Of a DNA stretch of 64,000 nt, positions 22,875-34,617 are shown piece by piece. The translations under genes and the position numbers were made by a program. The stretch's first letter is position 1. Every line of letters starts with the position of its first letter. The notes under the pieces were generated by a model. It saw only the letters and a list, made by a program, of their open reading frames with translations, had not been told where the DNA came from and did not search any database. The stretch is taken from positions 62,001 through 126,000 of the forward strand of contig NZ_SCML01000009.1 of assembly GCF_005503365.1 (NCBI RefSeq), written 5' to 3'. This DNA comes from Hydrogenophaga sp. 2FB. GTDB taxonomy: Bacteria > Pseudomonadota > Gammaproteobacteria > Burkholderiales > Burkholderiaceae_C.

Positions 22875-23758
22875 CGCAGCACCGGGTCCCTGAGCAGGCG
22901 CATCAGGTATTGGCCATAGCCATTCTTCAGCACCGGTTGGGCCAAGGTCTCCAACTGTGCGTCATCAATCCAGCCATGCCGCCACGCGATCTCCTCCGGA
23001 CAAGCAATCTTCAACCCCTGCCGGTGCTCCAGCGTGGCAATGAATTGCCCCGCCTGCAGCAAGCTGTCGTGCGTGCCGGTGTCCAGCCAGGCATAGCCCC
23101 GCTGCATGATCTGCACGTTCAACTGCCCGCGTTCCAGGTAGGCCTGGTTGACGGCGGTGATCTCCAGTTCGCCGCGCGCACTGGGCTTCACCGCGCGCGC
23201 AATGTCGACCACCTGCTGGTCGTAGAAATACAACCCCGTCACCGCGTAGTTGCTTTTCGGTTGCGCCGGTTTCTCTTCGATGCTGCGGGCCTTGCCCTGC
23301 GCATCGAAAGCCACCACGCCATAACGCTGCGGGTCGTTCACGTGGTACGCGAACACCGTGGCTCCCGACGTTTGTACATCGGCGTCGGCCAGCAGGCTCG
23401 CGAAGTCGTGGCCGTAGTAGATGTTGTCGCCCAGCACCAGCGCGCTCGGGCAGTCACCCAGGAAATCGGCGCCGATGATGAAGGCCTGCGCCAGGCCATC
23501 GGGGCTGGGCTGCACCGCGTACTGCAGGCTCATGCCCCAGGCGCTGCCGTCGCCCAGCAACTGCTGGAAGCGCGGCGTGTCCTGCGGCGTGCTGATCACC
23601 AGCACCTCGCGGATGCCGGCCAGCATCAACGTGGTCAGCGGGTAATAGATCATCGGCTTGTCGTACACCGGCAGCAATTGCTTGCTGATCGCCAGCGTGG
23701 CCGGGTGCAGGCGGGTGCCCGAGCCTCCAGCGAGGATGATGCCTTTGCGTTGCGTCAT
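22871..23758 (-). CDS. rfbA: Glucose-1-phosphate thymidylyltransferase
   Basis: The 295-residue protein has the nucleotidyltransferase signature [32 protein letters not shown] with the metal-coordinating [10 protein letters not shown]. It makes dTDP-glucose from dTTP and glucose-1-phosphate, the first step of dTDP-L-rhamnose synthesis, and is normally inhibited by dTDP-rhamnose. It is 18 bases after rfbD and overlaps rfbC. Length is typical (about 290-295). Confidence 0.96.
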   Translation of the reverse strand: MTQRKGIILAGGSGTRLHPATLAISKQLLPVYDKPMIYYPLTTLMLAGIREVLVISTPQDTPRFQQLLGDGSAWGMSLQYAVQPSPDGLAQAFIIGADFLGDCPSALVLGDNIYYGHDFASLLADADVQTSGATVFAYHVNDPQRYGVVAFDAQGKARSIEEKPAQPKSNYAVTGLYFYDQQVVDIARAVKPSARGELEITAVNQAYLERGQLNVQIMQRGYAWLDTGTHDSLLQAGQFIATLEHRQGLKIACPEEIAWRHGWIDDAQLETLAQPVLKNGYGQYLMRLLRDPVLR

Positions 23759-23776
23759 GCGTGGGTGCCCCGTGGA

Positions 23777-24676
23777 TCAGAGGATTTCGGCGAGCATACG
23801 CCGCACACCGGTCTGCCAGTGGGGCAGGGCCAGTCCGAAAGTGTCGCGCAGGCGCCTCGTGTCCAGGCGCGAGTTCAGAGGGCGGCGCGCGGGTGTCGGG
23901 AAGGCCGTGGTCGGCACGGGCGCGACCTCTTGGGCCTTGAGCGCCAGCTCGGGCTTGAGCGCGCGGGCGGTGTCGAGCACGAAGCGGGCGTAGCCGTTCC
24001 AGGTTGTCTCGCCCGCCGCGCACAGGTGGTAGGTGCCGGCGCAGGTCGGCTCGCGCAAGGTCTGGCGGATGGCGTGGGCGGTGACGTCGGCGATCAGGTC
24101 GGCGCCAGTGGGCGCGCCCCATTGGTCGTCGATCACGGTCAGTCGCTCGCGCTCCTGCGCCAGCCGCAGCATGGTGCGCGCGAAGTTGCCGCCGCGCGCG
24201 GCGTAGACCCAGCTCGTGCGAAAGATCAGATGGCGCGCACCGCTGGCGCGCACCCGGTCCTCGCCATCGCGCTTGGTGGCGCCGTACACGCTCAAAGGCG
24301 CGGTGGCCGCGTCCTCGCGCCAGGGGGCATCACCGCTGCCGTCGAACACATAGTCGGTCGAGTAGTGCACCAGCAGGGCACCCACCGCGTGTGCGGCTTC
24401 GGCCAGCGCGCCGGGCGCCACGGTGTTGACGGTGCGCGCGAGTTCGGGTTCGCTCTCGGCGCGGTCCACGGCCGTGTGCGCGGCGGCGTTGACGATCACA
24501 TCCGGTCGCAGCCGCAGCACCGTCTCGCGCAGGCGTTGCGGTTGGCTGAGATCGCCGCAACCGCCATCTGCCTCGGTGCTGTGCCGGTCCAGCGCGACAA
24601 GCCCGCCCAGCGGCGCGAGGCTGCGCTGCAGCTCCCAGCCGACCTGACCGTTCTTGCCGAGCAACAGGATCTTCAT
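23777..24676 (-). CDS. rfbD: dTDP-4-dehydrorhamnose reductase
   Basis: The 299-residue SDR begins [20 protein letters not shown], has the HTAVDRAE motif, STDYVFDG and the catalytic Tyr-x3-Lys in [12 protein letters not shown]. It reduces dTDP-4-keto-L-rhamnose to dTDP-L-rhamnose. I chose ATG 24676 because it overlaps the rfbB stop as ATGA and starts the conserved fold. The order rfbB-D-A-C is the standard one. Confidence 0.95.
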   Translation of the reverse strand: MKILLLGKNGQVGWELQRSLAPLGGLVALDRHSTEADGGCGDLSQPQRLRETVLRLRPDVIVNAAAHTAVDRAESEPELARTVNTVAPGALAEAAHAVGALLVHYSTDYVFDGSGDAPWREDAATAPLSVYGATKRDGEDRVRASGARHLIFRTSWVYAARGGNFARTMLRLAQERERLTVIDDQWGAPTGADLIADVTAHAIRQTLREPTCAGTYHLCAAGETTWNGYARFVLDTARALKPELALKAQEVAPVPTTAFPTPARRPLNSRLDTRRLRDTFGLALPHWQTGVRRMLAEIL

Positions 24677-25743
24677 GCGGCCGCCGTCGCCCCGTACTGC
24701 GTCTGCACCCACTGGCGGTACGCGCCGCTCTGCACGCGCGCGACCCAGTCGGCGTGGTCCAGGTACCACTGCACCGTCTTGCGGATGCCGGTCCCGAAGG
24801 TTTCGGCCGGCTTCCAGCCGAGTTCGGCTTCGAGCTTGCGCGCGTCGATTGCGTAGCGGCGGTCGTGGCCGGGGCGGTCTTTCACGTGGGTGATCTGCGT
24901 GGCGTACGACTGGCCATCCGCTCGCGGGCGCAGCTCATCGAGCAAAGCGCAGATGGTGTGCACGATCTCGATGTTGGGCTTCTCGTTCCAGCCACCCACG
25001 TTGTAGGTTTCGCCTACCGTACCGGCGTCCAGCACCCGGCGGATCGCGCTGCAGTGGTCCTTCACGTACAGCCAGTCGCGCACCTGCATGCCGTCGCCGT
25101 ACACCGGCAGGGGCTTGCCCGCGAGCGCGTTGACGATCATGAGCGGGATCAGCTTCTCGGGGAAATGGAACGGGCCGTAGTTGTTCGAGCAGTTGGTGGT
25201 CAGCACCGGCAGGCCGTGCGTGTGGTGCCAGGCGCGTACCAAGTGGTCGCTCGCGGCCTTGCTGGCCGAGTAGGGGCTGTTCGGTTCGTAGGTGTGTGTT
25301 TCGGTGAAGGCGGGCGCGTCGGGCGCCAGACTGCCGTACACCTCGTCGGTGCTCACGTGCAGGAAGCGGAAAGCCGCGCGCTCGGCGTCGGCCAAGCCGG
25401 CCCAATGGGCGCGCACGGCTTCGAGCAGGCGGAAGGTGCCGACCACGTTGGTCTGGACGAAGTCTTCCGCGCCGTGGATCGACCGGTCCACATGGCTTTC
25501 GGCGGCGAAATGCACGACCGCGCGCGGGCGGTGCTCGGCCAGCAGCCGGGCCACCAGCGCGCTGTCGCCAATGTCGCCTTGCACGAACACATGGCGTGGA
25601 TCGCCCTGCAAGCTGGCCAGGGTTTCCAGGTTGCCGGCGTAGGTGAGCTTGTCGAGGTTGATGACCGGCTCGTTGTTGAGCGCGAGCCAGTCGAGCACGA
25701 AGTTGGCGCCGATGAAGCCAGCGCCACCAGTGATCAGAATCAT
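24673..25743 (-). CDS. rfbB: dTDP-glucose 4,6-dehydratase
   Basis: The 356-residue extended SDR begins [19 protein letters not shown], has [13 protein letters not shown] and the catalytic Tyr158-x3-Lys162 in [14 protein letters not shown], plus [19 protein letters not shown], all diagnostic of RmlB. It removes water from dTDP-glucose to give the 4-keto-6-deoxy sugar. It is the first gene of the leftward polysaccharide operon. An AAGGGA ribosome site precedes ATG 25743. Confidence 0.96.
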   Translation of the reverse strand: MILITGGAGFIGANFVLDWLALNNEPVINLDKLTYAGNLETLASLQGDPRHVFVQGDIGDSALVARLLAEHRPRAVVHFAAESHVDRSIHGAEDFVQTNVVGTFRLLEAVRAHWAGLADAERAAFRFLHVSTDEVYGSLAPDAPAFTETHTYEPNSPYSASKAASDHLVRAWHHTHGLPVLTTNCSNNYGPFHFPEKLIPLMIVNALAGKPLPVYGDGMQVRDWLYVKDHCSAIRRVLDAGTVGETYNVGGWNEKPNIEIVHTICALLDELRPRADGQSYATQITHVKDRPGHDRRYAIDARKLEAELGWKPAETFGTGIRKTVQWYLDHADWVARVQSGAYRQWVQTQYGATAAA

Positions 25744-25798
25744 GGGTTGTCCCTTGGGGGTTGGTCTTCAAGCGCCTTCAGGCCGCTTGGCACCCCGC

Positions 25799-25804
25799 AT
25801 TATC
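25799..25804 (-). promoter_or_regulatory. Candidate -10 box (GATAAT) for the rfb/wbp operon
   Basis: On the minus strand GATAAT lies about 55 bases upstream of rfbB, in the 100-base gap to the zinc-finger gene. It is the best -10 match in the gap, but no convincing -35 is found 16-18 bases upstream, where the sequence is GC-rich. The assignment is tentative, and an activator-dependent promoter or read-through from upstream genes is possible. Confidence 0.3.
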
Positions 25805-25843
25805 TTCGGTCTGCCGGGCCTCCCGGGCGACCGCAATGTTCCA

Positions 25844-26050
25844 TTAGTGACCGTGTGAAACGGTCTCGCCGGCCTTGAGCTGGTACACCGTGCCGCAGTA
25901 CGGGCACTTGGCGGCGCCCGTGGCGGCCACGTCCAGGTACACCTTGGGGTGGCTGTTCCACAGCTTCATGTCGGCCAGGGGGCTGGGGCAGAAGACGCCA
26001 CCTTGGGCGTTGAGGTCGGAGGCCTTGAGTTCAACGGCGGCTTTGCTCAT
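25844..26050 (-). CDS. Small CHCC zinc-finger protein
   Basis: The 68-residue protein has Cys21, His34, Cys49 and Cys52 in the order of the zf-CHCC domain (VFCPSP, NSHPKVYLD, CPYCGTVYQL), shared with the mitochondrial complex I subunit NDUFS6. In proteobacteria it is an unassigned small protein, often beside ilvE and waa/rfb-type genes. It lies 10 bases upstream of the ilvE stop side, in the same orientation and probably in one transcript with ilvE. Confidence 0.88.
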   Translation of the reverse strand: MSKAAVELKASDLNAQGGVFCPSPLADMKLWNSHPKVYLDVAATGAAKCPYCGTVYQLKAGETVSHGH

Positions 26051-26060
26051 GGCGTGTTCC

Positions 26061-27011
26061 TCAGACCTTGGCGAGCCAGGAGGCGTACTTCGGATTGCGG
26101 CCGTTGACGATGTCGAAGAACGCGGCCTGGATCTTTTCGGTGATTGGGCCGCGGCTGCCGACGTAGTCGCCCTTGCCGAGTTCGATGCGGTCGAGTTCGC
26201 GGATCGGGGTCACTTCGGCGGCGGTGCCGGTGAAGAAGGCTTCGTCGGCGATGTAGACCTCGTCGCGCGTGATGCGCTTCTGCACGATCTCCAGGCCCAG
26301 GTCCTTGGCGATGCTGAACACGGTGTTGCGCGTGATGCCGTTGAGCGCGCCGGCGGAGAGGTCGGGCGTGTAGATGACGCCGTTCTTCACGACGAAGATG
26401 TTCTCGCCCGCGCCTTCGCTCACGAAGCCGCTGGAATCGAGCAGCAGGGCTTCGTCGTAGCCGTCGTCCAGGGCCTCCATGTTGGCCAGGATGCTGTTGC
26501 TGTAGTTGCTCACCGCCTTGGCCTGCGTCATGGTGATGTTGACGTGGTGGCGGGTGTAGCTGCTGGTCTTGACGCGGATGCCGCGCTTCATGCCTTCTTC
26601 GCCCAGGTAGGCGCCCCAGGTCCAGGCCGCGACCATGAGGTGGATCTGGTTGCCCTTGGGGCTCACGCCGAGTTTCTGGTCACCGATCCACACCAGCGGG
26701 CGGATGTAGCCACTCTCGAGCTTGTTCTCGCGCACCACGGCCTTCTGCGCCTCGTTCACCTCGTCCTGGGTGAAGGGGATCTTCATGCGCAGGATCTTGG
26801 CGCTGTTGAACAGGCGCTCGGTGTGCTCCTCGAGCCGGAAGATCGCCGTGCCGTTGACCGTGTTGTAGGCGCGCAAGCCCTCGAAGGCGCCACAGCCGTA
26901 GTGCAGGGTGTGGGTCAACACGTGGATCTTGGCGTCGCGCCAGTCCACCATCTGGCCGTCCATCCAGATCTTGCCGTCGCGGTCGGACATCGAGGGAACG
27001 ATGGGGCTCAT
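26061..27011 (-). CDS. ilvE: Branched-chain amino acid aminotransferase
   Basis: The 316-residue fold-IV PLP enzyme has IWMDGQMVDWRDAKIHVLTHTLHYG, the PLP lysine Lys165 in TMTQAKAVSNYSNS, and the FVSEGAGENIFVVK and FFTGTAAEVTPIRELD phosphate-binding segments. It interconverts Val, Leu and Ile with their 2-oxo acids, using glutamate. The ATG 27011 is preceded by AAGGACCC. Family length and motifs are normal. Confidence 0.95.
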   Translation of the reverse strand: MSPIVPSMSDRDGKIWMDGQMVDWRDAKIHVLTHTLHYGCGAFEGLRAYNTVNGTAIFRLEEHTERLFNSAKILRMKIPFTQDEVNEAQKAVVRENKLESGYIRPLVWIGDQKLGVSPKGNQIHLMVAAWTWGAYLGEEGMKRGIRVKTSSYTRHHVNITMTQAKAVSNYSNSILANMEALDDGYDEALLLDSSGFVSEGAGENIFVVKNGVIYTPDLSAGALNGITRNTVFSIAKDLGLEIVQKRITRDEVYIADEAFFTGTAAEVTPIRELDRIELGKGDYVGSRGPITEKIQAAFFDIVNGRNPKYASWLAKV

Positions 27012-27131
27012 GTGGGTCCTTGGGGTAGTTCGTCGGAAGCGGCAGTCTGCGCTGCCAAACCGGCGATTTTACGGCGTTGGCGCGCCGGCCCCAGGAGCCG
27101 ATGGGTCGCCACCCGACGGTGCCGCTGGGGC

Positions 27132-27530
27132 TTATTCGTCTGTGTTCGGACGTTCCAGCTTCCAGCCCAGCAGCTTGCCGTTCTTGAACTCCACCGTCAC
27201 GGTCGAGTTGCCGTTGTCGCGCCAGCGGTAGACCTCGGGCTGCACGCCTTCGTCGGACAGGCGCTCGCCGAGCGAGCGCGTCATGGCCATCACGTGCATC
27301 AGCGTCACGCCCGGCTTGAGCTTGACGTTGAGCATCACGGCGCTGTCCACGTAGCCGATGGGACGGTCGGACGCGCGCTTGAGCACCGTCATGAGGCGGG
27401 TGAAATGCAGCAGCATCCACATCACCAGTCCGCCGCCGACAGCGGCCACGCCGGGCCAGCCATAGGTGCGGTGGGCGAGGTAGAGCAGGCTCACGCCGGC
27501 CGCGAAATAAAGCAGTTTCTGAAATCGCAT
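27132..27530 (-). CDS. Small membrane-anchored protein of unknown function
   Basis: The 132-residue protein has two N-terminal hydrophobic segments (LLYFAAGVSLLYLA and WPGVAAVGGGLVMWMLLHFT), then a soluble C-terminal domain rich in beta-type residues (STVTVEFKNGKLLGWKLERPN). I do not recognise a named family, although similar proteins occur beside radA in Burkholderiales. It is 55 bases downstream of the radA stop and likely co-transcribed. The 120-base gap to ilvE holds no clear element. Confidence 0.75.
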   Translation of the reverse strand: MRFQKLLYFAAGVSLLYLAHRTYGWPGVAAVGGGLVMWMLLHFTRLMTVLKRASDRPIGYVDSAVMLNVKLKPGVTLMHVMAMTRSLGERLSDEGVQPEVYRWRDNGNSTVTVEFKNGKLLGWKLERPNTDE

Positions 27531-27585
27531 GGGGGGATTGTCGGTGCAAGCCCGCGCCGCGAGCCTGCGGGTAGTACGGATGGAT

Positions 27586-28962
<1,377 letters not shown>

Positions 28963-28972
28963 GGTGCCGGGC

Positions 28973-28980
28973 AATATAGT
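28973..28980. promoter_or_regulatory. Overlapping -10-like boxes between divergent radA and J-domain genes
   Basis: The 8 bases AATATAGT read TATAGT on the plus strand (28975-28980, ending 10 bases before the J-domain ATG 28991) and TATATT on the minus strand (28978-28973, ending 10 bases before the radA ATG 28962). The whole gap between the two ATGs is 28 bases and shows no Shine-Dalgarno in either direction. -35 matches are weak on both sides. A shared bidirectional promoter with leaderless mRNAs fits, but starts could lie elsewhere. Confidence 0.4.
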
Positions 28981-28990
28981 CGACGCCTCC

Positions 28991-30067
28991 ATGTCCTCTT
29001 CCGATACCACCGCTGCCTTGCGCGTGCTGCCGCCTTCCGCGCAGCCGATGTCGGCCGCCGCGCGCGCCTACAACCTGCAGCTCACGCGCATCGACAAGCT
29101 CAAGAGCCAGCTCGCCGAGATGGACACACTGGCGCAGCGGCACCGCGCCGAGCTGCACGGCGCGGTGGAGCCGCTGCGTCGGCAACTGGCGCGGGACCAG
29201 CGCGCGCTGGCCCTGGCGCTGGACGAACACCTGCAAGGCAAGCTGCTCAGCCGTCTGCAGGCCGACACCGCGCGCGCCGTGCTGTGCCGCCTGGCGCGCA
29301 CCCTGGCCGACGCGGGCGACACGGCGATGCGCGAACTGCACGACCGCCACAGCCCACGCACGCTCGCGCAACTGAAGCAGGACGCGGCCGACGCGATGCG
29401 CCAACGGCTGGAGGCCGTGCTGGGTGAGCCGCTGGAGGACGATGGCCAGGCGCTGAGCGCCGAGCAGCTGCTGCGCGCGGGCATGGAGCGCTTGCGGCGT
29501 TCACAGGAGGAAGAGCAGGAGCGCCGCCGCGAGGCCATACAGGCCCGGCGCGCGCGCAAGAAGCCCGGCGCCGTGCAGCACGAGACCGAGCGGCACGATG
29601 CCAATACGCTGCTGCGCCGCCTGTTCCGCCAGCTTGCCAGCGCCCTGCACCCGGACCGCGAGAGCGATCCGCAACTGCGCTTGCACAAGACCGCGCTCAT
29701 GAGCGAGGCCAACGCCGCGTACGACAAGCGCGATCTTGTGGCGTTGCTGCAGATCCAGGCCCGCGCCGAGCTGACCGACCCCGAGGCCGTGCACCACCTG
29801 TCGGACGCGCGCCTGGCCTCGCTCACGCTGTTGCTCAAGGCCCAGGTGGCCGAGCTGGAGCGCGAGCGCGCCGCGCGCCAGAACGCCTTGGCCGATGAGT
29901 TCGACTTGCCCGAGGGGCAGTCACCCAATGCCAACACCTTGCAGCAGCAAAGGATTGATCAGACCCGCGCGCTGGAGGCCGCGTTGGCGCAACTCTCGAA
30001 CGACCTCGAACAGGTGGACGACCCGGCGCGCCTCAAGCGCTGGCTCAACGCCCTGCGAGACCCGTAA
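28991..30067 (+). CDS. J-domain (DnaJ-like) protein with coiled-coil N-terminus
   Basis: The 358-residue protein has a long charged, helical N-terminal half (about residues 20-190, Glu/Arg/Ala/Leu rich, likely coiled coil). A J-domain-like segment follows with the His-Pro-Asp triad at 220-222 in LASALHPDRES, and then another charged helix. The HPD triad is what stimulates Hsp70 ATPase, so a DnaK co-chaperone role is likely. It lacks the Gly/Phe and zinc-finger regions of DnaJ. The central J-domain is the family layout in Burkholderiales. Its 3' end overlaps the convergent nitronate monooxygenase by 23 bases. Confidence 0.85.
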   Translation: MSSSDTTAALRVLPPSAQPMSAAARAYNLQLTRIDKLKSQLAEMDTLAQRHRAELHGAVEPLRRQLARDQRALALALDEHLQGKLLSRLQADTARAVLCRLARTLADAGDTAMRELHDRHSPRTLAQLKQDAADAMRQRLEAVLGEPLEDDGQALSAEQLLRAGMERLRRSQEEEQERRREAIQARRARKKPGAVQHETERHDANTLLRRLFRQLASALHPDRESDPQLRLHKTALMSEANAAYDKRDLVALLQIQARAELTDPEAVHHLSDARLASLTLLLKAQVAELERERAARQNALADEFDLPEGQSPNANTLQQQRIDQTRALEAALAQLSNDLEQVDDPARLKRWLNALRDP

Positions 30068-31103
30068 AGCCCTGAACCAGATCGCGCGTGAGTTCCGCCG
30101 CGGACACCTCGCGGCAACCGCTGGCGTTCTGCCCCGACCACAGCGGTGAAAAATCGCCGCTGCCCTTCGCCTCCCAATGCGCGCGCAGCGGTGCCATGGC
30201 GGCCGTGGCGAGTGGGAAGGCCGGCGCGACGGGGTTCATCGGTCCGAGTTCGCGCATCACCCGGTTCACGATGCCGCGCGCCGGGCGCCCGGTGAACAGG
30301 TGGGTGAGGGCGGTGTGGTGCGCGGCCTCGCTCTGCAGCGCCGCGCGGTGGATCGCGCTCGTGGTGGCTTCGGTGCAGCACAAATAGGCGGTGCCCACCT
30401 GCACGCCCGACGCACCCAGTGCCATGGCCGCGGCCACGCCGCGCGCATCGGCAATGCCGCCGGCCGCGATCACCGGCACGCTCACGGCCGACACGATCTG
30501 GGGCAGCAGCGCGAACGTGCCGCTCTGCGTGGTGAGATCGTCTGACAGGAACATGCCGCGATGACCACCGGCCTCCACGCCCTGGGCAATGATGGCATCG
30601 GCTCCAAAAGCCTCGAGCCATCGCGCCTCTTCCACCGTGGTGGCCGACGACAGCACCACGCTGCCCCAGCTCTTCACGCGGTCCAGCAGGTCCAGGTCGG
30701 GCAGGCCAAAGTGAAAACTCACCACCTTCGGGCGAAAGCGTTCCAGGATGTCGGCCGCCGCGCGGCTGAACGGCACGCGGCCCGCGCCCGGGGGCACGCT
30801 GTCGATGTCGAGTCCGGCCTCGTGGTAGTAGGTGGCCAGCCAGGCGCGCCACGCCGCTTCGCGCGCCTCGTCGGGCTCGGGCGGCACATGGCAGAAGAAG
30901 TTGACGTTGTACGGCCGCGTGGTGCCCGCCGCCAGGGTCGTCAGCTCGCGCTCCAGCGCCTCGGGCGACAGCATGGCGCAGGGCAGGGACCCCAGCGCCC
31001 CCGCGTTGCACACCGGTACCGCGAGCGCGGCGCCCTGCACGCCCGCCATGGGCGCCTGGATCAAAGGATGTTCGGTGCCGAGCAGGGTGGTGAGTGCGTT
31101 CAT
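30045..31103 (-). CDS. Nitronate monooxygenase (2-nitropropane dioxygenase family)
   Basis: The 352-residue FMN-dependent TIM barrel has LIQAPMAGVQGAALAV near the N-terminus, IIAQGVEAGGHRG, and VPVIAAGGIADARGVAAAMALGASGVQVGTA, which binds the FMN phosphate. It oxidises alkyl nitronates to carbonyl compounds. I used ATG 31103, though an ATG at 31112 and a GTG at 31118 are in frame. It diverges from hpaR across an 80-base region containing a palindrome, so HpaR could also control it, but a link to 4-hydroxyphenylacetate catabolism is not known. Confidence 0.87.
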   Translation of the reverse strand: MNALTTLLGTEHPLIQAPMAGVQGAALAVPVCNAGALGSLPCAMLSPEALERELTTLAAGTTRPYNVNFFCHVPPEPDEAREAAWRAWLATYYHEAGLDIDSVPPGAGRVPFSRAAADILERFRPKVVSFHFGLPDLDLLDRVKSWGSVVLSSATTVEEARWLEAFGADAIIAQGVEAGGHRGMFLSDDLTTQSGTFALLPQIVSAVSVPVIAAGGIADARGVAAAMALGASGVQVGTAYLCCTEATTSAIHRAALQSEAAHHTALTHLFTGRPARGIVNRVMRELGPMNPVAPAFPLATAAMAPLRAHWEAKGSGDFSPLWSGQNASGCREVSAAELTRDLVQGFTGLAGR

Positions 31104-31165
31104 GCGCGCCATTCTCACCGGGACACCCCCACCGGGTAAACCATGAAAGTGTTTCCAAAAAAATC

Positions 31166-31181
31166 ATTTAACATGTTAAAT
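31166..31181. promoter_or_regulatory. 16-base perfect palindrome, candidate HpaR operator
   Basis: ATTTAACATGTTAAAT reads identically on both strands and ends 2 bases before the hpaR ATG (31184). AT-rich 16-20 base palindromes are the usual MarR-family binding sites, and HpaR is a self-controlling repressor in E. coli. A -35-like TTTCCA (31152-31157) with 18 bases to TTAAAT (31176-31181) would put the -10 inside the palindrome and the mRNA start at or near the ATG. Confidence 0.65.
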
Positions 31182-31183
31182 AA

Positions 31184-31675
31184 ATGAGCGACGAAACCAC
31201 CCCCTTCATCCACCGCAACCTGCCGCGCCTGCTGCTCGAAGCGCGCGAGGCCGTGATGCTGCACACCCGGCCCAGCCTGCGCGAGCACGGCCTGTCCGAC
31301 CAGCAATGGCGCGTGTTGCGCGTGCTGGGCGAACACGCGCAACTGCCCGGTGGTGTGGAAACCGGGCGCGTGGCGCGCGAGGCTTTTTTGCTCGGTCCCA
31401 GCCTCACCGGTGTGCTCACCCGCATGGAGCGCGACGGCCTGATCTCGCGCAGCCGCTGCGGGGAAGACGCTCGGCGCACCGTGGTGCGCGCCACACCGGC
31501 GGGCCTGAAGCGGGTGAAGAGCCTATCCAGCACCATCGAGGCGCACTACGTCTGGATGGAACAGCGCCTGGGTGCAGAACGCCTGGGGCAGCTCTACGCC
31601 TTGCTCGACGAGGTGATCGCGCTCGAAGCACCCGCCGATGCCGAGGCCGACAACCTGGAGGAAGACGCCGCATGA
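31184..31675 (+). CDS. hpaR: MarR-family repressor of homoprotocatechuate degradation
   Basis: The 163-residue winged-helix protein has PRLLLEAREAVMLHTRPSLREHGLSDQQWRVLRVL, closely HpaR-like, then the recognition helix region LLGPSLTGVLTRMERDGLISRSRC and the wing GEDARRTVVRATPAG. HpaR represses the hpa meta operon until a pathway intermediate is bound. No Shine-Dalgarno precedes ATG 31184. Its stop overlaps the hpaG1 start (ATGA, 31672-31675). Confidence 0.93.
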   Translation: MSDETTPFIHRNLPRLLLEAREAVMLHTRPSLREHGLSDQQWRVLRVLGEHAQLPGGVETGRVAREAFLLGPSLTGVLTRMERDGLISRSRCGEDARRTVVRATPAGLKRVKSLSSTIEAHYVWMEQRLGAERLGQLYALLDEVIALEAPADAEADNLEEDAA

Positions 31676-32322
31676 CAACAATGCCCTGGATGCCGGCCGG
31701 CACGGTCTACGGCACGCTGCTCAACTTCCAGCGCGAACACGCGCTGTGGGCGCCGCGCATGAACGACGCGCCCTACAAGGCCGCGCCACAGGCGCCGGTG
31801 CTCTACATCAAGACCGCCAACACCTTCACGCCGTCCGGTCAGGCCATCGCCTTGCCCGCCGGCGCGGCGGTGCAGGTCGCGGCCTCGTTGGGTTTGGTGA
31901 TGGGCGGCGACGGCGTGGTGGGCGCGGTGCTGTTCAACGACGTGTCGGTCGTGCACGAGAGCTACTACCGGCCGGCGGTCAAGGCGCATTGCCTGGACGG
32001 TTTCCTGGGCGTGGGCGCCGAGTGCGTGCCCCTGTCGCGGGTCGGCGGCATGGTGGGGCTGGCGGGTTTGCAGATCGAGTTGCACATCAATGGCGTGCAC
32101 CGGCAGACCGCGGTCCTGGCCGACCTGGTGCGCGACCCCGCGACCCTGTTGGCCGCGGTGAACGGTTTCATGACGCTGCGCCCCGGCGACGTGCTGATGC
32201 TGGGCACCGACTGCCTGCCCGATGGCACGCGGCCGTTGGTGCACGCGGGCGATACGGTGGAGATCACCGCCGCGGGGTTCGCGCCCACGCGCCATTCTTT
32301 CGTGAAGGAGGCCGCCGCATGA
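31672..32322 (+). CDS. hpaG1: 4-hydroxyphenylacetate degradation isomerase/decarboxylase subunit HpaG1
   Basis: The 216-residue fumarylacetoacetate-hydrolase-fold protein matches the N-terminal half of E. coli HpaG (VYGTLLNFQREHALWAPRMN, KTANTFTPSGQAI). With HpaG2 it decarboxylates 5-oxopent-3-ene-1,2,5-tricarboxylate and isomerises the product. Where HpaG2 has the metal ligands Glu-x-Glu, this subunit has VAASLGLVMG, so it probably lacks its own metal centre and serves as a partner. Overlaps by ATGA on both sides. Confidence 0.92.
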   Translation: MTTMPWMPAGTVYGTLLNFQREHALWAPRMNDAPYKAAPQAPVLYIKTANTFTPSGQAIALPAGAAVQVAASLGLVMGGDGVVGAVLFNDVSVVHESYYRPAVKAHCLDGFLGVGAECVPLSRVGGMVGLAGLQIELHINGVHRQTAVLADLVRDPATLLAAVNGFMTLRPGDVLMLGTDCLPDGTRPLVHAGDTVEITAAGFAPTRHSFVKEAAA

Positions 32323-33104
32323 AGCGCGCCCGCATCGCCTGGGCCGGCGCGGTCCACGACGCCATCGAGCACGAGGGTCAGCTCGAGCTGCTCACGCCCG
32401 CGTTCAGTGGCCGACGGGTCGGATTCGACGACGTGGTCTGGCTGCCGCCGTTGCCACCCTTGCCGCCCCAGCGCCCGCGCACCGTGCTCGCGCTCGGCCT
32501 GAACTACGCCGACCACGCCAGGGAACTCGCCTTCAAGGCGCCGGAGGAACCGCTGGCCTTCGTGAAAGGCGAGGCGTCTTTCACGGGCCACCGTGCCTTC
32601 ACGCTGCGTCCGCATGGCGTGCAATTCATGCACTACGAATGCGAACTCGCGGTGGTGATCGGGCGCACGGCACGGCGCGTGAACAAGGACGACGCGCTGG
32701 ACTTCGTGGCCGGCTACACGGTGGCCAACGACTACGCGATCCGCGACTACCTGGAGAACTGGTACCGCCCCAACCTGCGCGTGAAGAACCGCGACACCTG
32801 CACGCCCATCGGGCCGTGGCTGGTGGACGCCGCCGACGTGCACGAACGCCACGGAGGGCCGATGAACCTCGCGCTGCAGACGACGGTGAACGGCAAGCTC
32901 ACGCAGCAAGGCCACACGCGCGACATGATCTTCGACGTGCCCACGCTCATCGAGTATTTCAGCGCCTTCATGACGCTGGAACCCGGCGACGTGATCCTCA
33001 CTGGCACGCCCGATGGCGTGGTCGATTGCCAGCCGGGCGACGTGATCGTCACGTCCATCGAAGGCATCGGCGAGCTCGTCAACACCATCACCCAACACCC
33101 TTGA
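32319..33104 (+). CDS. hpaG2: 4-hydroxyphenylacetate degradation isomerase/decarboxylase subunit HpaG2
   Basis: The 261-residue protein carries the complete FAH-fold catalytic centre: Glu107-x-Glu109 in HYECELAVVIG and Asp138 in VANDYAIRDYLENW, plus LTGTPDGV near the C-terminus. It matches the C-terminal half of E. coli HpaG, which binds the divalent metal. The start at ATG 32319 overlaps the hpaG1 stop. A genuine two-gene version of the fused E. coli protein, as common in Burkholderiales. Confidence 0.93.
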   Translation: MKRARIAWAGAVHDAIEHEGQLELLTPAFSGRRVGFDDVVWLPPLPPLPPQRPRTVLALGLNYADHARELAFKAPEEPLAFVKGEASFTGHRAFTLRPHGVQFMHYECELAVVIGRTARRVNKDDALDFVAGYTVANDYAIRDYLENWYRPNLRVKNRDTCTPIGPWLVDAADVHERHGGPMNLALQTTVNGKLTQQGHTRDMIFDVPTLIEYFSAFMTLEPGDVILTGTPDGVVDCQPGDVIVTSIEGIGELVNTITQHP

Positions 33105-33109
33105 TCCGC

Positions 33110-34582
<1,473 letters not shown>

Positions 34583-34617
34583 GTGAAGCGCTGTGTTTCG
34601 CTCCACCGTGTGGGTGG

